DNA of 5,554 bases from Thiotrichaceae bacterium. Lineage in GTDB: Bacteria > Pseudomonadota > Gammaproteobacteria > Thiotrichales > Thiotrichaceae. Shown in pieces: positions 1 to 5,554 of the stretch (the first letter of the stretch is position 1; every line of letters starts with the position of its first letter). The notes beneath the pieces are model-generated. The model saw only the letters and a list, made by a program, of their open reading frames with translations. It was not told the DNA's origin and did not search any database. The stretch lies in contig JALVFC010000035.1 of NCBI GenBank assembly GCA_027030285.1, forward strand, positions 1 to 5,554, given 5' to 3'. The translations under genes were made by a program, and so were the position numbers.

Positions 1-1002
1 GAGCAAGTTAATAAATATTTTTTCCAGCGCGTTAAGGTTTCCTTCAATCACCATGGGAGAAAGCTTGGGGGTTACTTCCAGTTTGATTTTTTGTGTTTCT
101 GCAAGGTGCTTGATGCTGGACACAATATTAAGCAACAGGGGCTTCAGGTCTAGTGGTGTGCATTCGAGTTTCTTTTTACCTTCGTCCAGGCGCACAATAT
201 TTAGCAGGTCATTAACTAGTTTTAACAGGCGGTAGCTATTGCTTTTCACTGTTTCAAGCAAGCGGATGACCTTGAAATCAAAGGGTTGTTCAGACTTCAA
301 CAAGTCTTCAACGGGAGATAGAATGAGTGTTAAAGGGGTGCGTAGCTCATGGCTGATATTGGCAAAAAAATTGGTCTTGATACGATCAAGTTCTGCCAGC
401 TGTTTATTACGTTTGTCTAGCTGGTATTGTAGCTCGAACTCGTTTCTTCGCTGGTTTTCCCTCACATAACTTGCGATAGTGCCCACAAGACCTGTCACCA
501 GAATAAAGAAAACATTATTAAAAACGATATTAAAGTGATCTATATAAACGCTGGGAGTGTGTAATCTTATGGTTACCAAATAAAGAATGATGGTAGATAT
601 CACTATAAAAATGGTTTCAAAAAAAGTAAGTGTCATAAATCCTGCGCCGACGATAACCAGATTTAAACCCGCATAGTAGGGTGATAACACACCTTCTGTT
701 TTATAAATCATTAGACAAATAGCAATATTTATTACTAACGGCCAGGCTGTGCTGGCAAGGCGCAAATTAAGGTTTGATCGCAAGACAAAAGGTAATGCAA
801 AAAGGATCAGAAGGATGAGTACAGATATTCCCCTGATGCTGATGAGCGTTTTGAAAGCATCAGGATAATAAACATAATCCAGCAGTCCGCCAGAAGGCAT
901 GAGAATTAATACCGTAATGTAAACAATATACGTTTCTTTTAAGCGCAACCGGTATGTTGCTTTCTCATACGCCTGTGTTAGCTCAGACTCGCTAAAGATC
1001 AT
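1..1002 (-). CDS. PhcS-like membrane sensor histidine kinase (3' end outside window)
   Basis: The frame is open from the ATG at 1002 to the window edge, giving 334 residues without a stop. About six hydrophobic segments lie near residues 22-41, 55-73, 87-100, 108-123, 126-146 and 158-178. A charged coiled linker follows (about 180-208). Next comes a HisKA dimerisation domain with the H-box NFFANISHELRTPLT, which makes His218 the likely phosphorylation site. The sequence ends as the N-box begins (LNALEKIFINLL, 323-334), so the ATP-binding domain lies beyond the window. There is no obvious periplasmic sensor domain, so the membrane bundle probably does the sensing, as in CqsS, LqsS and PhcS type kinases. 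The start overlaps the methyltransferase stop as ATGA, and a GGA ribosome-binding motif sits about 8 bases upstream inside that gene. This coupling suggests that the kinase detects the product of the methyltransferase. The histidine-kinase call is certain. The PhcS role is inferred from the neighbour. Confidence 0.88.
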   Translation of the reverse strand, partial: MIFSESELTQAYEKATYRLRLKETYIVYITVLILMPSGGLLDYVYYPDAFKTLISIRGISVLILLILFALPFVLRSNLNLRLASTAWPLVINIAICLMIYKTEGVLSPYYAGLNLVIVGAGFMTLTFFETIFIVISTIILYLVTIRLHTPSVYIDHFNIVFNNVFFILVTGLVGTIASYVRENQRRNEFELQYQLDKRNKQLAELDRIKTNFFANISHELRTPLTLILSPVEDLLKSEQPFDFKVIRLLETVKSNSYRLLKLVNDLLNIVRLDEGKKKLECTPLDLKPLLLNIVSSIKHLAETQKIKLEVTPKLSPMVIEGNLNALEKIFINLL

Positions 1003-2384
1003 TTATACATTTCCATGAAGGTGTTTACTGTACTGTCATCAACATAGACTTTGTTTTTGCAGGGTGCGTCAAGCAAGTCAAGCATTTGCTGTTCATCGCG
1101 GTAGATTAGATGCCATTCCAGCAGGTATTCCATGGTGTTAATGACGGGGTTGTTGGGGTGTACATTGGTCACCAGGGTAATACCGTTGTCATTGGTTCGC
1201 TTGTATAAAAGGCGTAGCAGTCGGGAACAGACCCGATTGGCAAGGTAATCGAATAGACCCGCGCAATAGACCATGTCATAGCTTTCCTCTTTAGCGTCGT
1301 CAGAGGTTCGGATGGCTTCAACCAGTAATTCGTGTACAGATTTATGTACAAAAGTAATGTTAAGTGGCTTGCCTTTACTGAGCTTTTCAAGTGTATGCTG
1401 AGTATAGGCTAGTGTTTCATCATTAAAGTCCAGCAAGGTAAATTCGCATTGCTCATCAATCACACCATTTTCAATTAGCCTTTGTATTTCGATGGCTGGA
1501 CCACAGCCAATATTAAGTGCTTTAAAGACCCGGTTTTCCGATTTGGCGATATTAATTTGATCAGTAATTCTCTGGCACAGTATGTCTATTCTGTTGCGGT
1601 GCGCCAGGGCCGGACCTGTTGCAAGAAACATGGCATTCATCAGTTGGGCATATGATGTCGGACCTTCATTTGGGTTGCGAATCATCATGTTAACCATTTC
1701 ATAATCACCAGCGTAGCCTAGTGGTTTACTAAATGAGCGCCAGATGAAGGGAGAGCGTAACAGGAGCGGGTGAAGATCACGTTGGGCAAATTTGCGGTGT
1801 GAGTTTTTTTCCGACTCGGGAATTTTTCCGGCTTCATATTCAAATACAGCAAACTTTTCTTGTAATGTTGGAGCAATAACTTCTTGTAATTGCTTGAAAA
1901 GAATCTCTGTTGCTTCCTGGGTATGAGTGATTCCATCATCTTTTGAAAACAGGTCTACATGCTCCATCCAGCGATTTAGCTCCAGTAATAGAGAACGTAT
2001 TTCCGTGACTGTGAGTTGAAAGGAGGGTTCCAGCTGATAGGATGTTTCCCAGTCGGTCAGAAAGCGTTGTGCTTCTTCCTGTATACTGCGTGTATCCTGC
2101 TCTACACCACTTAAATCCTGCCATGGATCAACTAAAGTTGCCGAAACAACAAGATATAATCCGGTATTCACCAGGGTGCTAACTACGGCGCGACCCTTGT
2201 AGATGATCCGGTCTTTCCTTCGGATATGCAGGTCATTCAGCACTTCACTTAATTGTACAATCGAATAGGGATTATAGACTTCCATGACAATGCTGTTACG
2301 GGTAACCTGTACTAATGTCCCGGTTGCACTGATACTTTGACTGTTAGTAAACTTTATCAGGCTGTCTATCTGGTGTGTCGCCAT
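999..2384 (-). CDS. phcB: PhcB-like SAM-dependent methyltransferase (3-hydroxy fatty-acid methyl ester signal synthase family)
   Basis: The protein has 461 residues. Residues 1-90 are strand-rich and look like a divergent PilZ-type fold without a clear c-di-GMP motif. Residues 100-200 are mostly helical. The block KPLGYAGDYEMVNMM (220-234) is, from memory, typical of the PhcB/EF-biosynthesis family. The C-terminal part is a class I methyltransferase: motif I LNIGCGPAIEIQ (290-301), acidic LDF (318-320) as the probable SAM ribose contact, and YDMVYCAGLFDYL (369-381) as motif IV. In Ralstonia, PhcB methylates a 3-hydroxy fatty acid to make a cell-density signal. The substrate here cannot be read from sequence. 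The start at 2384 is supported by a strong ribosome-binding site, AAGGGGA, five bases upstream. The stop overlaps the start of the sensor kinase, as expected for a synthase-receptor operon. A perfect inverted repeat lies just upstream. The methyltransferase fold is firm. The PhcB assignment is likely but untested. Confidence 0.8.
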   Translation of the reverse strand: MATHQIDSLIKFTNSQSISATGTLVQVTRNSIVMEVYNPYSIVQLSEVLNDLHIRRKDRIIYKGRAVVSTLVNTGLYLVVSATLVDPWQDLSGVEQDTRSIQEEAQRFLTDWETSYQLEPSFQLTVTEIRSLLLELNRWMEHVDLFSKDDGITHTQEATEILFKQLQEVIAPTLQEKFAVFEYEAGKIPESEKNSHRKFAQRDLHPLLLRSPFIWRSFSKPLGYAGDYEMVNMMIRNPNEGPTSYAQLMNAMFLATGPALAHRNRIDILCQRITDQINIAKSENRVFKALNIGCGPAIEIQRLIENGVIDEQCEFTLLDFNDETLAYTQHTLEKLSKGKPLNITFVHKSVHELLVEAIRTSDDAKEESYDMVYCAGLFDYLANRVCSRLLRLLYKRTNDNGITLVTNVHPNNPVINTMEYLLEWHLIYRDEQQMLDLLDAPCKNKVYVDDSTVNTFMEMYK

Positions 2385-2389
2385 GTATT

Positions 2390-2396
2390 TCCCCTT
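2390..2396 (-). promoter_or_regulatory. Ribosome-binding site of the phcB-like gene
   Basis: The minus strand reads AAGGGGA, five bases before the ATG at 2384. It is the best Shine-Dalgarno match in the window and fixes the start codon. The other minus-strand genes have weaker sites. Confidence 0.7.
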
Positions 2397-2400
2397 GGCA

Positions 2401-2426
2401 TAATCACAATAAAAGCGTTGTGATTA
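2401..2426. promoter_or_regulatory. Perfect 9-bp inverted repeat upstream of the phcB-like gene, possible operator
   Basis: TAATCACAA (2401-2409) and TTGTGATTA (2418-2426) are exact reverse complements separated by 8 bases, and lie 17-42 bases before the methyltransferase ATG. On the minus strand a weak promoter can be drawn: TTGCAA (2448-2453) as -35, an 18-base spacer, and TTCTAA (2424-2429) as -10. The repeat would then cover the end of the -10 and the transcription start, a usual place for a repressor. It is not a CRP site, because the half-sites are everted relative to TGTGA-N6-TCACA. No T-run follows, so it is not a terminator. It could instead form a hairpin in the 5' leader just above the ribosome-binding site. 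Confidence 0.5.
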
Positions 2427-2453
2427 GAATTGTTGAAATTAAGAAGGTTGCAA
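2424..2453 (-). promoter_or_regulatory. Candidate sigma-70 promoter for the phcB-like gene
   Basis: Read on the minus strand, TTGCAA (2448-2453) and TTCTAA (2424-2429) are spaced 18 bases apart. The -10 match to consensus is poor and AT-rich DNA gives such matches often. Position, spacing and overlap with the perfect inverted repeat are the only support. Confidence 0.25.
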
Positions 2454-2458
2454 GTGAC

Positions 2459-2623
2459 CTGGTACAGCATTCAACAATTACGACTAACAATCTGGCGGTC
2501 TAAATCCTTGATAACATCGTTATCACTCCTCCCCATAGTCCTGCTATGACTCGTCGTGATGCCTTGTTCTCAAGGATTGCCCTCGCCAGAGTTATTCGCC
2601 TTAATTACTGAATGCTGTACTAG
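2459..2623. repeat. Long imperfect palindrome of about 160 bp, MITE-like
   Basis: All paired blocks share one centre near 2541. The outer arms are GTACAGCATTCA (2462-2473) and TGAATGCTGTAC (2609-2620), 12 of 12. Next are TCTGGCG (2491-2497) with CGCCAGA (2584-2590), 7 of 7. The segment 2503-2515 (AATCCTTGATAAC) pairs with 2566-2578 at 12 of 13. Inside these are ATCAC/GTGAT (2522-2526, 2556-2560) and CATAG/CTATG (2534-2538, 2544-2548) around a 5-base tip. Between blocks the arms also look related, with mismatches and one-base gaps. It has no coding capacity. This is the form of a miniature inverted-repeat element or another mobile palindromic repeat. No clean target-site duplication is visible: the palindromic GTAC at both ends is ambiguous, and AGTG occurs near both ends at 2453-2456 and 2622-2625. 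Whether it recurs elsewhere in the genome cannot be seen here. Confidence 0.65.
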
Positions 2624-2655
2624 TGTGTTCATTTTTCATTCAGGAAGGCGAATAA
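2592..2655. repeat. Second hairpin, using the palindrome's right arm and a partial third arm
   Basis: TTATTCGCCTT (2592-2602) is an exact reverse complement of AAGGCGAATAA (2645-2655), and CTGAATG (2608-2614) of CATTCAG (2637-2643). This gives 18 pairs in two blocks, with a 5-versus-1 base internal bulge and a 22-base loop. The segment 2637-2655 resembles the outer part of the palindrome's left arm with a few bases deleted, so it may be a truncated second copy of the element. The right arm can pair either with 2462-2490 or with 2637-2655, but not with both. Confidence 0.55.
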
Positions 2656-2835
2656 TACACACAATAAAAAAAAGAATGAAGTGTTTATTTTTTGAGAGAA
2701 TCGATGGGGTTACTTGTAAAAATCATGGAAGAGATGTTTTAGTTATTACTTGATAATTATGAGATGAACAAGCAGTAGGATGGCATAAAGACTCATTTCC
2801 AAACAGCATAGAATTGCAGTAGGGCGATATAGGTC

Positions 2836-3531
2836 TTAGTGGTGCTTCAACAAGGGGCTAGACACTCCAAAGCCAACGTCCTTTTGAGATTGTAACTGGC
2901 TAATGGTTGCGTCATTGAGGTATTTTTTCTCAAGCATTTGATCCAGCTCATGGATGAATTGTTTTGCTTCTGCCTTGTCAAAATGCTTGTTTACCAGAAT
3001 ATGATAACGGCAAGCAAGTGCCTCAATACCGCTTTGGTATACGTCTTCATCACCATAGGCATGCATGGCATACATGAACCAGTGTTCGCAGTCATCCTCA
3101 AGTTCCTGGGATAACTTTGACTTTAAAGCAGCGCCTGAGTCTTTTTGCAGTGATTGAAAACGTTTCAAGGCATGATGTAAAGCATCTTCAAGTGTATCAA
3201 GATCCCAGGGTTTCGGGATGTAGCGGAAAACTTCGGCTTTATTGATGGCATCTACAGCACTGTCGATATCACAATAGGCAGTGGTTAGCATGCGAACGAT
3301 ATGCGGGTAATGTGCTTGCGTATATTTAAGTAATTCGACACCCAGTTGTTTGGGCATGCGCTGATCCGTAATGACGACAGCAATTTCAGCATGATCCCGA
3401 TGTAAAATCTCTATAGCACTGTTAACGCTATCAGCGGTTTTAATAGCGAAAACATGCTGTAGTGCTTTTTTGAAATATTTGGTTTCACGCTTTTCATCGT
3501 CAACGAAAAGGATAGTGGAGGCAATCGACAT
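2836..3531 (-). CDS. Response regulator: receiver domain with helical C-terminal tail, PhcQ/PhcR-like
   Basis: The protein has 231 residues. Residues 5-125 form a complete CheY-type receiver: acidic pair D11/D12 in ILFVDDE, phospho-acceptor Asp56 in VVITDQRMP, conserved T83/T84 in MLTTAY and Lys107 in RYIPKPWD. The pattern MLTTAY...DAINKAEVFRYIPKPWD is typical of receivers found in RpfG-like and Phc-type relay proteins. Residues 126-231 look helical and charged, with no helix-turn-helix, GGDEF, EAL, HD-GYP or kinase motif. Output is therefore probably by protein contact rather than DNA binding. It lies upstream of the synthase-kinase pair on the same strand but 451 bases away, so it is probably a separate transcription unit. 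The plausible job is to take phosphate from the kinase at 1-1002, as PhcR/PhcQ do in Ralstonia. This pairing is inferred. The ribosome-binding site (AGAAG) is weak. Confidence 0.85.
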   Translation of the reverse strand: MSIASTILFVDDEKRETKYFKKALQHVFAIKTADSVNSAIEILHRDHAEIAVVITDQRMPKQLGVELLKYTQAHYPHIVRMLTTAYCDIDSAVDAINKAEVFRYIPKPWDLDTLEDALHHALKRFQSLQKDSGAALKSKLSQELEDDCEHWFMYAMHAYGDEDVYQSGIEALACRYHILVNKHFDKAEAKQFIHELDQMLEKKYLNDATISQLQSQKDVGFGVSSPLLKHH

Positions 3532-3574
3532 TATTTGCTTCTATCTGTTTATTAATAGAGTTAATTTCTACGCT

Positions 3575-3599
3575 CAGCCATATACTATCTATATGGCTG
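3575..3599. promoter_or_regulatory. Perfect 10-bp inverted repeat with 5-base loop upstream of the response regulator
   Basis: CAGCCATATA (3575-3584) and TATATGGCTG (3590-3599) are exact reverse complements around CTATC. The repeat lies 44-68 bases upstream of the response-regulator start. Neither strand has a T-run after the stem, so it does not look like an intrinsic terminator of the IHF-like gene. It overlaps a candidate -10, which fits an operator for a dimeric regulator. Its sequence differs from the inverted repeat at 2401-2426, so the two would not share one regulator. Confidence 0.5.
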
Positions 3600-3610
3600 T
3601 AACATAACAA
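3582..3610 (-). promoter_or_regulatory. Candidate sigma-70 promoter for the response regulator
   Basis: Minus-strand TTGTTA (3605-3610) and TAGTAT (3582-3587) are separated by exactly 17 bases, each matching consensus at 4 of 6 positions. The -10 lies within the perfect inverted repeat. A start near 3575 would leave a leader of about 45 bases. It is a prediction from spacing alone. Confidence 0.35.
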
Positions 3611-3658
3611 CCCGTTTTAGTCTGTTTATTGATCAACGGTTATTTAAGAGTGTTTTTA

Positions 3659-3964
3659 TCAATCTTGTATCGTTGAGTTGTGACGATTTTTATCAATACG
3701 TTCACGTAATTCCTTCGCGGGGCGGAAGCGCATGACGATTTTCTCTGGTGATTGAAATACTTCTCCGGACTGAGGGTTACGACTACGCCGGGCTGCATGG
3801 TATTTTGGATAAAAGCTGCCAAAACCGCGTATTTCGACGCGTTGCTGTTCTATCATTGCTACAGTGATTGATTCCAGTATGGTATCAATTGATTTTCTGA
3901 CATTTTTATCCCCAAGCTCTTTTCTTTTGCTGCTGATTCGCTGTACAAATTCTGATTTTGTCAT
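3659..3964 (-). CDS. IHF-beta-like / HU-family DNA-bending protein
   Basis: The protein has 101 residues, slightly longer than the usual 90-95. The N-terminus MTKSEFVQRI matches the IHF-beta opening MTKSEL. VEIRGFGSFYPKYHAARRSRNPQSGE (about 43-68) carries the family signature: the RGFGSF turn (46-51), the basic DNA-clasping arm, and Pro64 in RNP, the residue that intercalates to kink DNA. FRPAKELRERI (80-90) matches the closing helix. Residues 91-101 are a short polar tail. Such proteins bend DNA as dimers and help assemble promoter or recombination complexes. It is divergent, and its neighbours are not the usual rpsA context of ihfB, so it may be an accessory paralogue. A role in bending the local regulatory DNA is possible but inferred. 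It is divergent from the gene at 4081 with a 116-base gap between starts. The start at 3964 is chosen from the family N-terminus; the ribosome-binding site is weak. Confidence 0.85.
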   Translation of the reverse strand: MTKSEFVQRISSKRKELGDKNVRKSIDTILESITVAMIEQQRVEIRGFGSFYPKYHAARRSRNPQSGEVFQSPEKIVMRFRPAKELRERIDKNRHNSTIQD

Positions 3965-4080
3965 TTATCTATCTCTATGAATAAATAGTAATACTGAAAA
4001 ACCAAACTATAATCACTACTGTGTGTGTTTATGAGTAACTAACCACCTTTTTACCGTAATGAGCAGAGCTTAGGTATCTT
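3965..4080. promoter_or_regulatory. Divergent intergenic region between the IHF-like gene and the TPR regulator
   Basis: The 116 bases separate two start codons facing apart, so promoters for both genes should lie here. It is AT-rich. No pair of -35/-10 boxes stands out on either strand, and no clear inverted repeat is present. An AGG at 4072-4074, six bases before the ATG at 4081, is a modest ribosome-binding site for the plus-strand gene. Confidence 0.4.
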
Positions 4081-5554
4081 ATGATGGATGATGGTCAGGA
4101 ACTAGCTGAAAACCTGGTTGATGGTTTTTTGCCGGCACAAATTGATGATCAGGTTGACAGGATCACCCAAAGCCGTGTGTTTAAAACGTCCAGTCAGATG
4201 CAGAATTTTTTGCGTTACGTCGTAAAAAAGAAATTAGCCAATACCACTGCTTCGTTAAAGCAATATACGATAGCTGTTGAAGCCCTCGGGCAGCCTGAAG
4301 ACTTTGACCCGGAAACTAACCCTCTGGTACGAATTGAAGCAGGGCGGCTGCGCAAAAAACTGTATCACTATTATGCTCATGAAGGGAAGCGTGATGCCTG
4401 TGTCTTTACTATACCTGTTGGTAGTTATGCTCCGGTCTTTGAAAAGAATAAAAATGTAGAGGTTGAACAGGATGTAGCTGGCCGCTTACAAAGTATGGGG
4501 CCACGGCTACTTGTTTCATGTTTCACTGATAAAAGTAGAGATGATACAAGCCATAAGCTACTAAGTTTTTTTACAGACAATATTGCCAATACTGCCAGCC
4601 AGTTTCTGTTCATTCGGCTGGTTTCAGTGATTCCACATGCAGACAAGGATATTTCCAGGTCGGTTATTGCCGATTATGTTAGAGAAGGGAAAACAGATTA
4701 TGTGCTAACCGTGCATATTCACCAACTGGAAAATACGCAATACCAACTGGTGTGCGCACTGATGGAAGCTACGGACAATGAGGTTCTATGGTCAAAAACA
4801 TATCCTGTCGATCAACAGCAGATTTCCAGCCAGCAGGATCAAATTTGTAATCATATTTCAACTTCTCTTATGGATTTGCAGCAGGGTGTGATCCATCTCC
4901 ATTGGGCAAGAAGGTGGTTGCAATCGGACTGGTCAAAGATAGACAAGCGGCATAAAGCCATTATTTTTTATCGGCATTATGCTGATAATTTTGACAAGGA
5001 GAGCTTTGCTGTAGCAGTAGATGCATGTCAGCAGTTGTTAAAGGAGAATCCTGATGATGTGGTTGCTTTGGTTATTTACTGTGAATATTGTCGCCGTGAA
5101 TATGTTTATGCCCATGGAGTCATAGCAGACCCTCTGGCTACAGGACTAAAATGTGGTCAAAAAGCCGTGCAACTGAAACCTGATTCTCATGAAGCGCAAT
5201 ATGTACTGGGGCAGATCTGGTTCCACCTGGGCAACCATAAGCTGTGCAAGATAGCCTTTGAGAAGTCCAGAAGATTGAGTCACCATCATTCATTAGTCAC
5301 TTTTGGTACAGGCTTTCATCTGTACTTAATGGAAGAGTGGGAAGCTGGTATGCAGCTGGTCAAGCAGGCAATGCAGTCTAATTGTGCTTATCCCGACTGG
5401 TTCCATATGATGCCATTTCTGGATCACTATCGTCAGGGTGAATATGAGCAAGCGTTGACACATGCGCAACAAATTGTATCTCCGGGTGCATTTTGGGGGC
5501 CTCTGGCGAGGGCAATCTCCTATGCTCAGCTAGGTCAGGATGCTGAGGCTAAAA
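4081..5554 (+). CDS. TPR-containing regulator with N-terminal DNA-binding-type domain and TolB-like domain (3' end outside window)
   Basis: The frame is open for 491 codons to the window edge. An in-frame TGA at 4060 limits the start to the ATG at 4081 or 4084; the AGG at 4072 allows either. Residues 21-120 match a domain common at the N-terminus of proteobacterial and acidobacterial TPR proteins: RVFKTSSQMQNFLRYVV, LKQYTIAVEALG, FDPETNPLVRIEAGRLRKKL and FTIPVGSYAPVF. It is probably a winged-helix-like DNA-binding unit. Residues about 140-270 resemble the TolB/FlgO-like domain of CadC and adenylate-cyclase type regulators (FFTDNIANTASQ, DYVLTVHIHQ, NEVLWSKTYPVD). From about residue 300 onward there are TPR-like helical pairs, for example KAVQLKPDSHEAQYVLGQIW (361-380). 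No membrane segment is seen in the part present. The protein is likely a cytoplasmic regulator using TPRs for protein contacts. Target and signal are unknown. Many homologues are named adenylate cyclase by transfer, but no cyclase domain is visible. Confidence 0.8.
   Translation, partial: MMDDGQELAENLVDGFLPAQIDDQVDRITQSRVFKTSSQMQNFLRYVVKKKLANTTASLKQYTIAVEALGQPEDFDPETNPLVRIEAGRLRKKLYHYYAHEGKRDACVFTIPVGSYAPVFEKNKNVEVEQDVAGRLQSMGPRLLVSCFTDKSRDDTSHKLLSFFTDNIANTASQFLFIRLVSVIPHADKDISRSVIADYVREGKTDYVLTVHIHQLENTQYQLVCALMEATDNEVLWSKTYPVDQQQISSQQDQICNHISTSLMDLQQGVIHLHWARRWLQSDWSKIDKRHKAIIFYRHYADNFDKESFAVAVDACQQLLKENPDDVVALVIYCEYCRREYVYAHGVIADPLATGLKCGQKAVQLKPDSHEAQYVLGQIWFHLGNHKLCKIAFEKSRRLSHHHSLVTFGTGFHLYLMEEWEAGMQLVKQAMQSNCAYPDWFHMMPFLDHYRQGEYEQALTHAQQIVSPGAFWGPLARAISYAQLGQDAEAK

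Larger units (their letters stand above)
2385..2835. other. 451-base intergenic region without a credible gene
   Basis: This gap separates the response-regulator stop from the methyltransferase start, both on the minus strand. From low to high coordinates it holds the methyltransferase leader and inverted repeat, the long palindrome, the second hairpin, an AT-rich stretch (about 2661-2692) and an unremarkable remainder. The octamer GCAGTAGG occurs twice, at 2772-2779 and 2816-2823, 44 bases apart. A 65-codon plus-strand frame from 2556 to 2753 starts inside the palindrome, lacks a ribosome-binding site and has no recognisable protein character, so it is not called. No rho-independent terminator with a GC stem and T-run is evident after the response regulator. 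Confidence 0.6.

Noticed and set aside
53..469. Two plus-strand open frames of 60 and 76 codons
   Set aside because: They lie opposite the histidine-kinase H-box region, which has clear coding character on the minus strand; they have no ribosome-binding site or recognisable product.
1169..2124. Three minus-strand frames of 62-73 codons inside the methyltransferase gene
   Set aside because: They are out-of-frame shadows of a well-supported gene, and their translations show no family resemblance.
2401..2426. CRP/Vfr binding site
   Set aside because: The TCACA and TGTGA half-sites are everted (TCACA first) relative to the CRP consensus.
2462..2620. Integron attC site
   Set aside because: The structure is palindromic and of suitable length, but the paired core sites (RYYYAAC and GTTRRRY) are not at the expected outer ends and there is no cassette array or integrase.
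2661..2692. Intrinsic terminator from the A-run and T-run
   Set aside because: The only possible stem is A-T pairs with a long loop and no GC pairs, so it is unlikely to stop transcription by itself.
2556..2753. Plus-strand 65-codon frame in the intergenic region
   Set aside because: It starts within the palindromic repeat, has no ribosome-binding site, and its sequence comes from repeat arms and AT-rich DNA.
3640..3822. Minus-strand 60-codon frame overlapping the IHF-like gene
   Set aside because: It is an alternative frame of the same DNA; the IHF-beta signature is in the other frame.
4277..4646. Short frames on both strands inside the TPR regulator
   Set aside because: They overlap the conserved N-terminal domain of the long plus-strand gene and have no independent support.

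Overview
The window reads as proteobacterial DNA, probably from a gammaproteobacterium. The pointers are AT-leaning base composition, an IHF-beta-like protein, and two-component proteins of gamma/betaproteobacterial style. I cannot name the genus. Two genes run off the ends: a sensor kinase at the left edge and a TPR regulator at the right edge.

From right to left, four genes lie on the minus strand: a small IHF/HU-family DNA-bending protein (3659-3964), a response regulator with a receiver domain and a helical tail without a DNA-binding domain (2836-3531), a 461-residue PhcB-like SAM-dependent methyltransferase (999-2384), and a membrane sensor histidine kinase (from 1002, running off the window). 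The methyltransferase stop and the kinase start share ATGA, so these two are very likely translationally coupled. On the plus strand, a large regulator starts at 4081, divergent from the IHF-like gene. It has an N-terminal DNA-binding-type domain, a TolB-like domain and TPR repeats.

Methyltransferase plus polytopic kinase plus receiver protein recalls the phcBSRQ quorum-sensing system of Ralstonia. There PhcB makes a 3-hydroxy fatty-acid methyl ester, PhcS senses it, and PhcR/PhcQ relay the signal. The assignment here rests on family motifs and gene order, so the signal molecule is an inference. If it holds, the window carries the signal synthase, its receptor and one relay protein, flanked by two further regulatory proteins.

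The 451-base gap 2385-2835 is the most structured non-coding DNA. It holds a perfect 9-bp inverted repeat next to the methyltransferase start, an imperfect palindrome of about 160 bp centred near 2541 (MITE-like), and a second hairpin that competes with the palindrome for its right arm. A perfect 10-bp inverted repeat with a 5-base loop also lies upstream of the response regulator, over a possible -10 element. No tRNA, rRNA, CRISPR array or transposase gene was seen.
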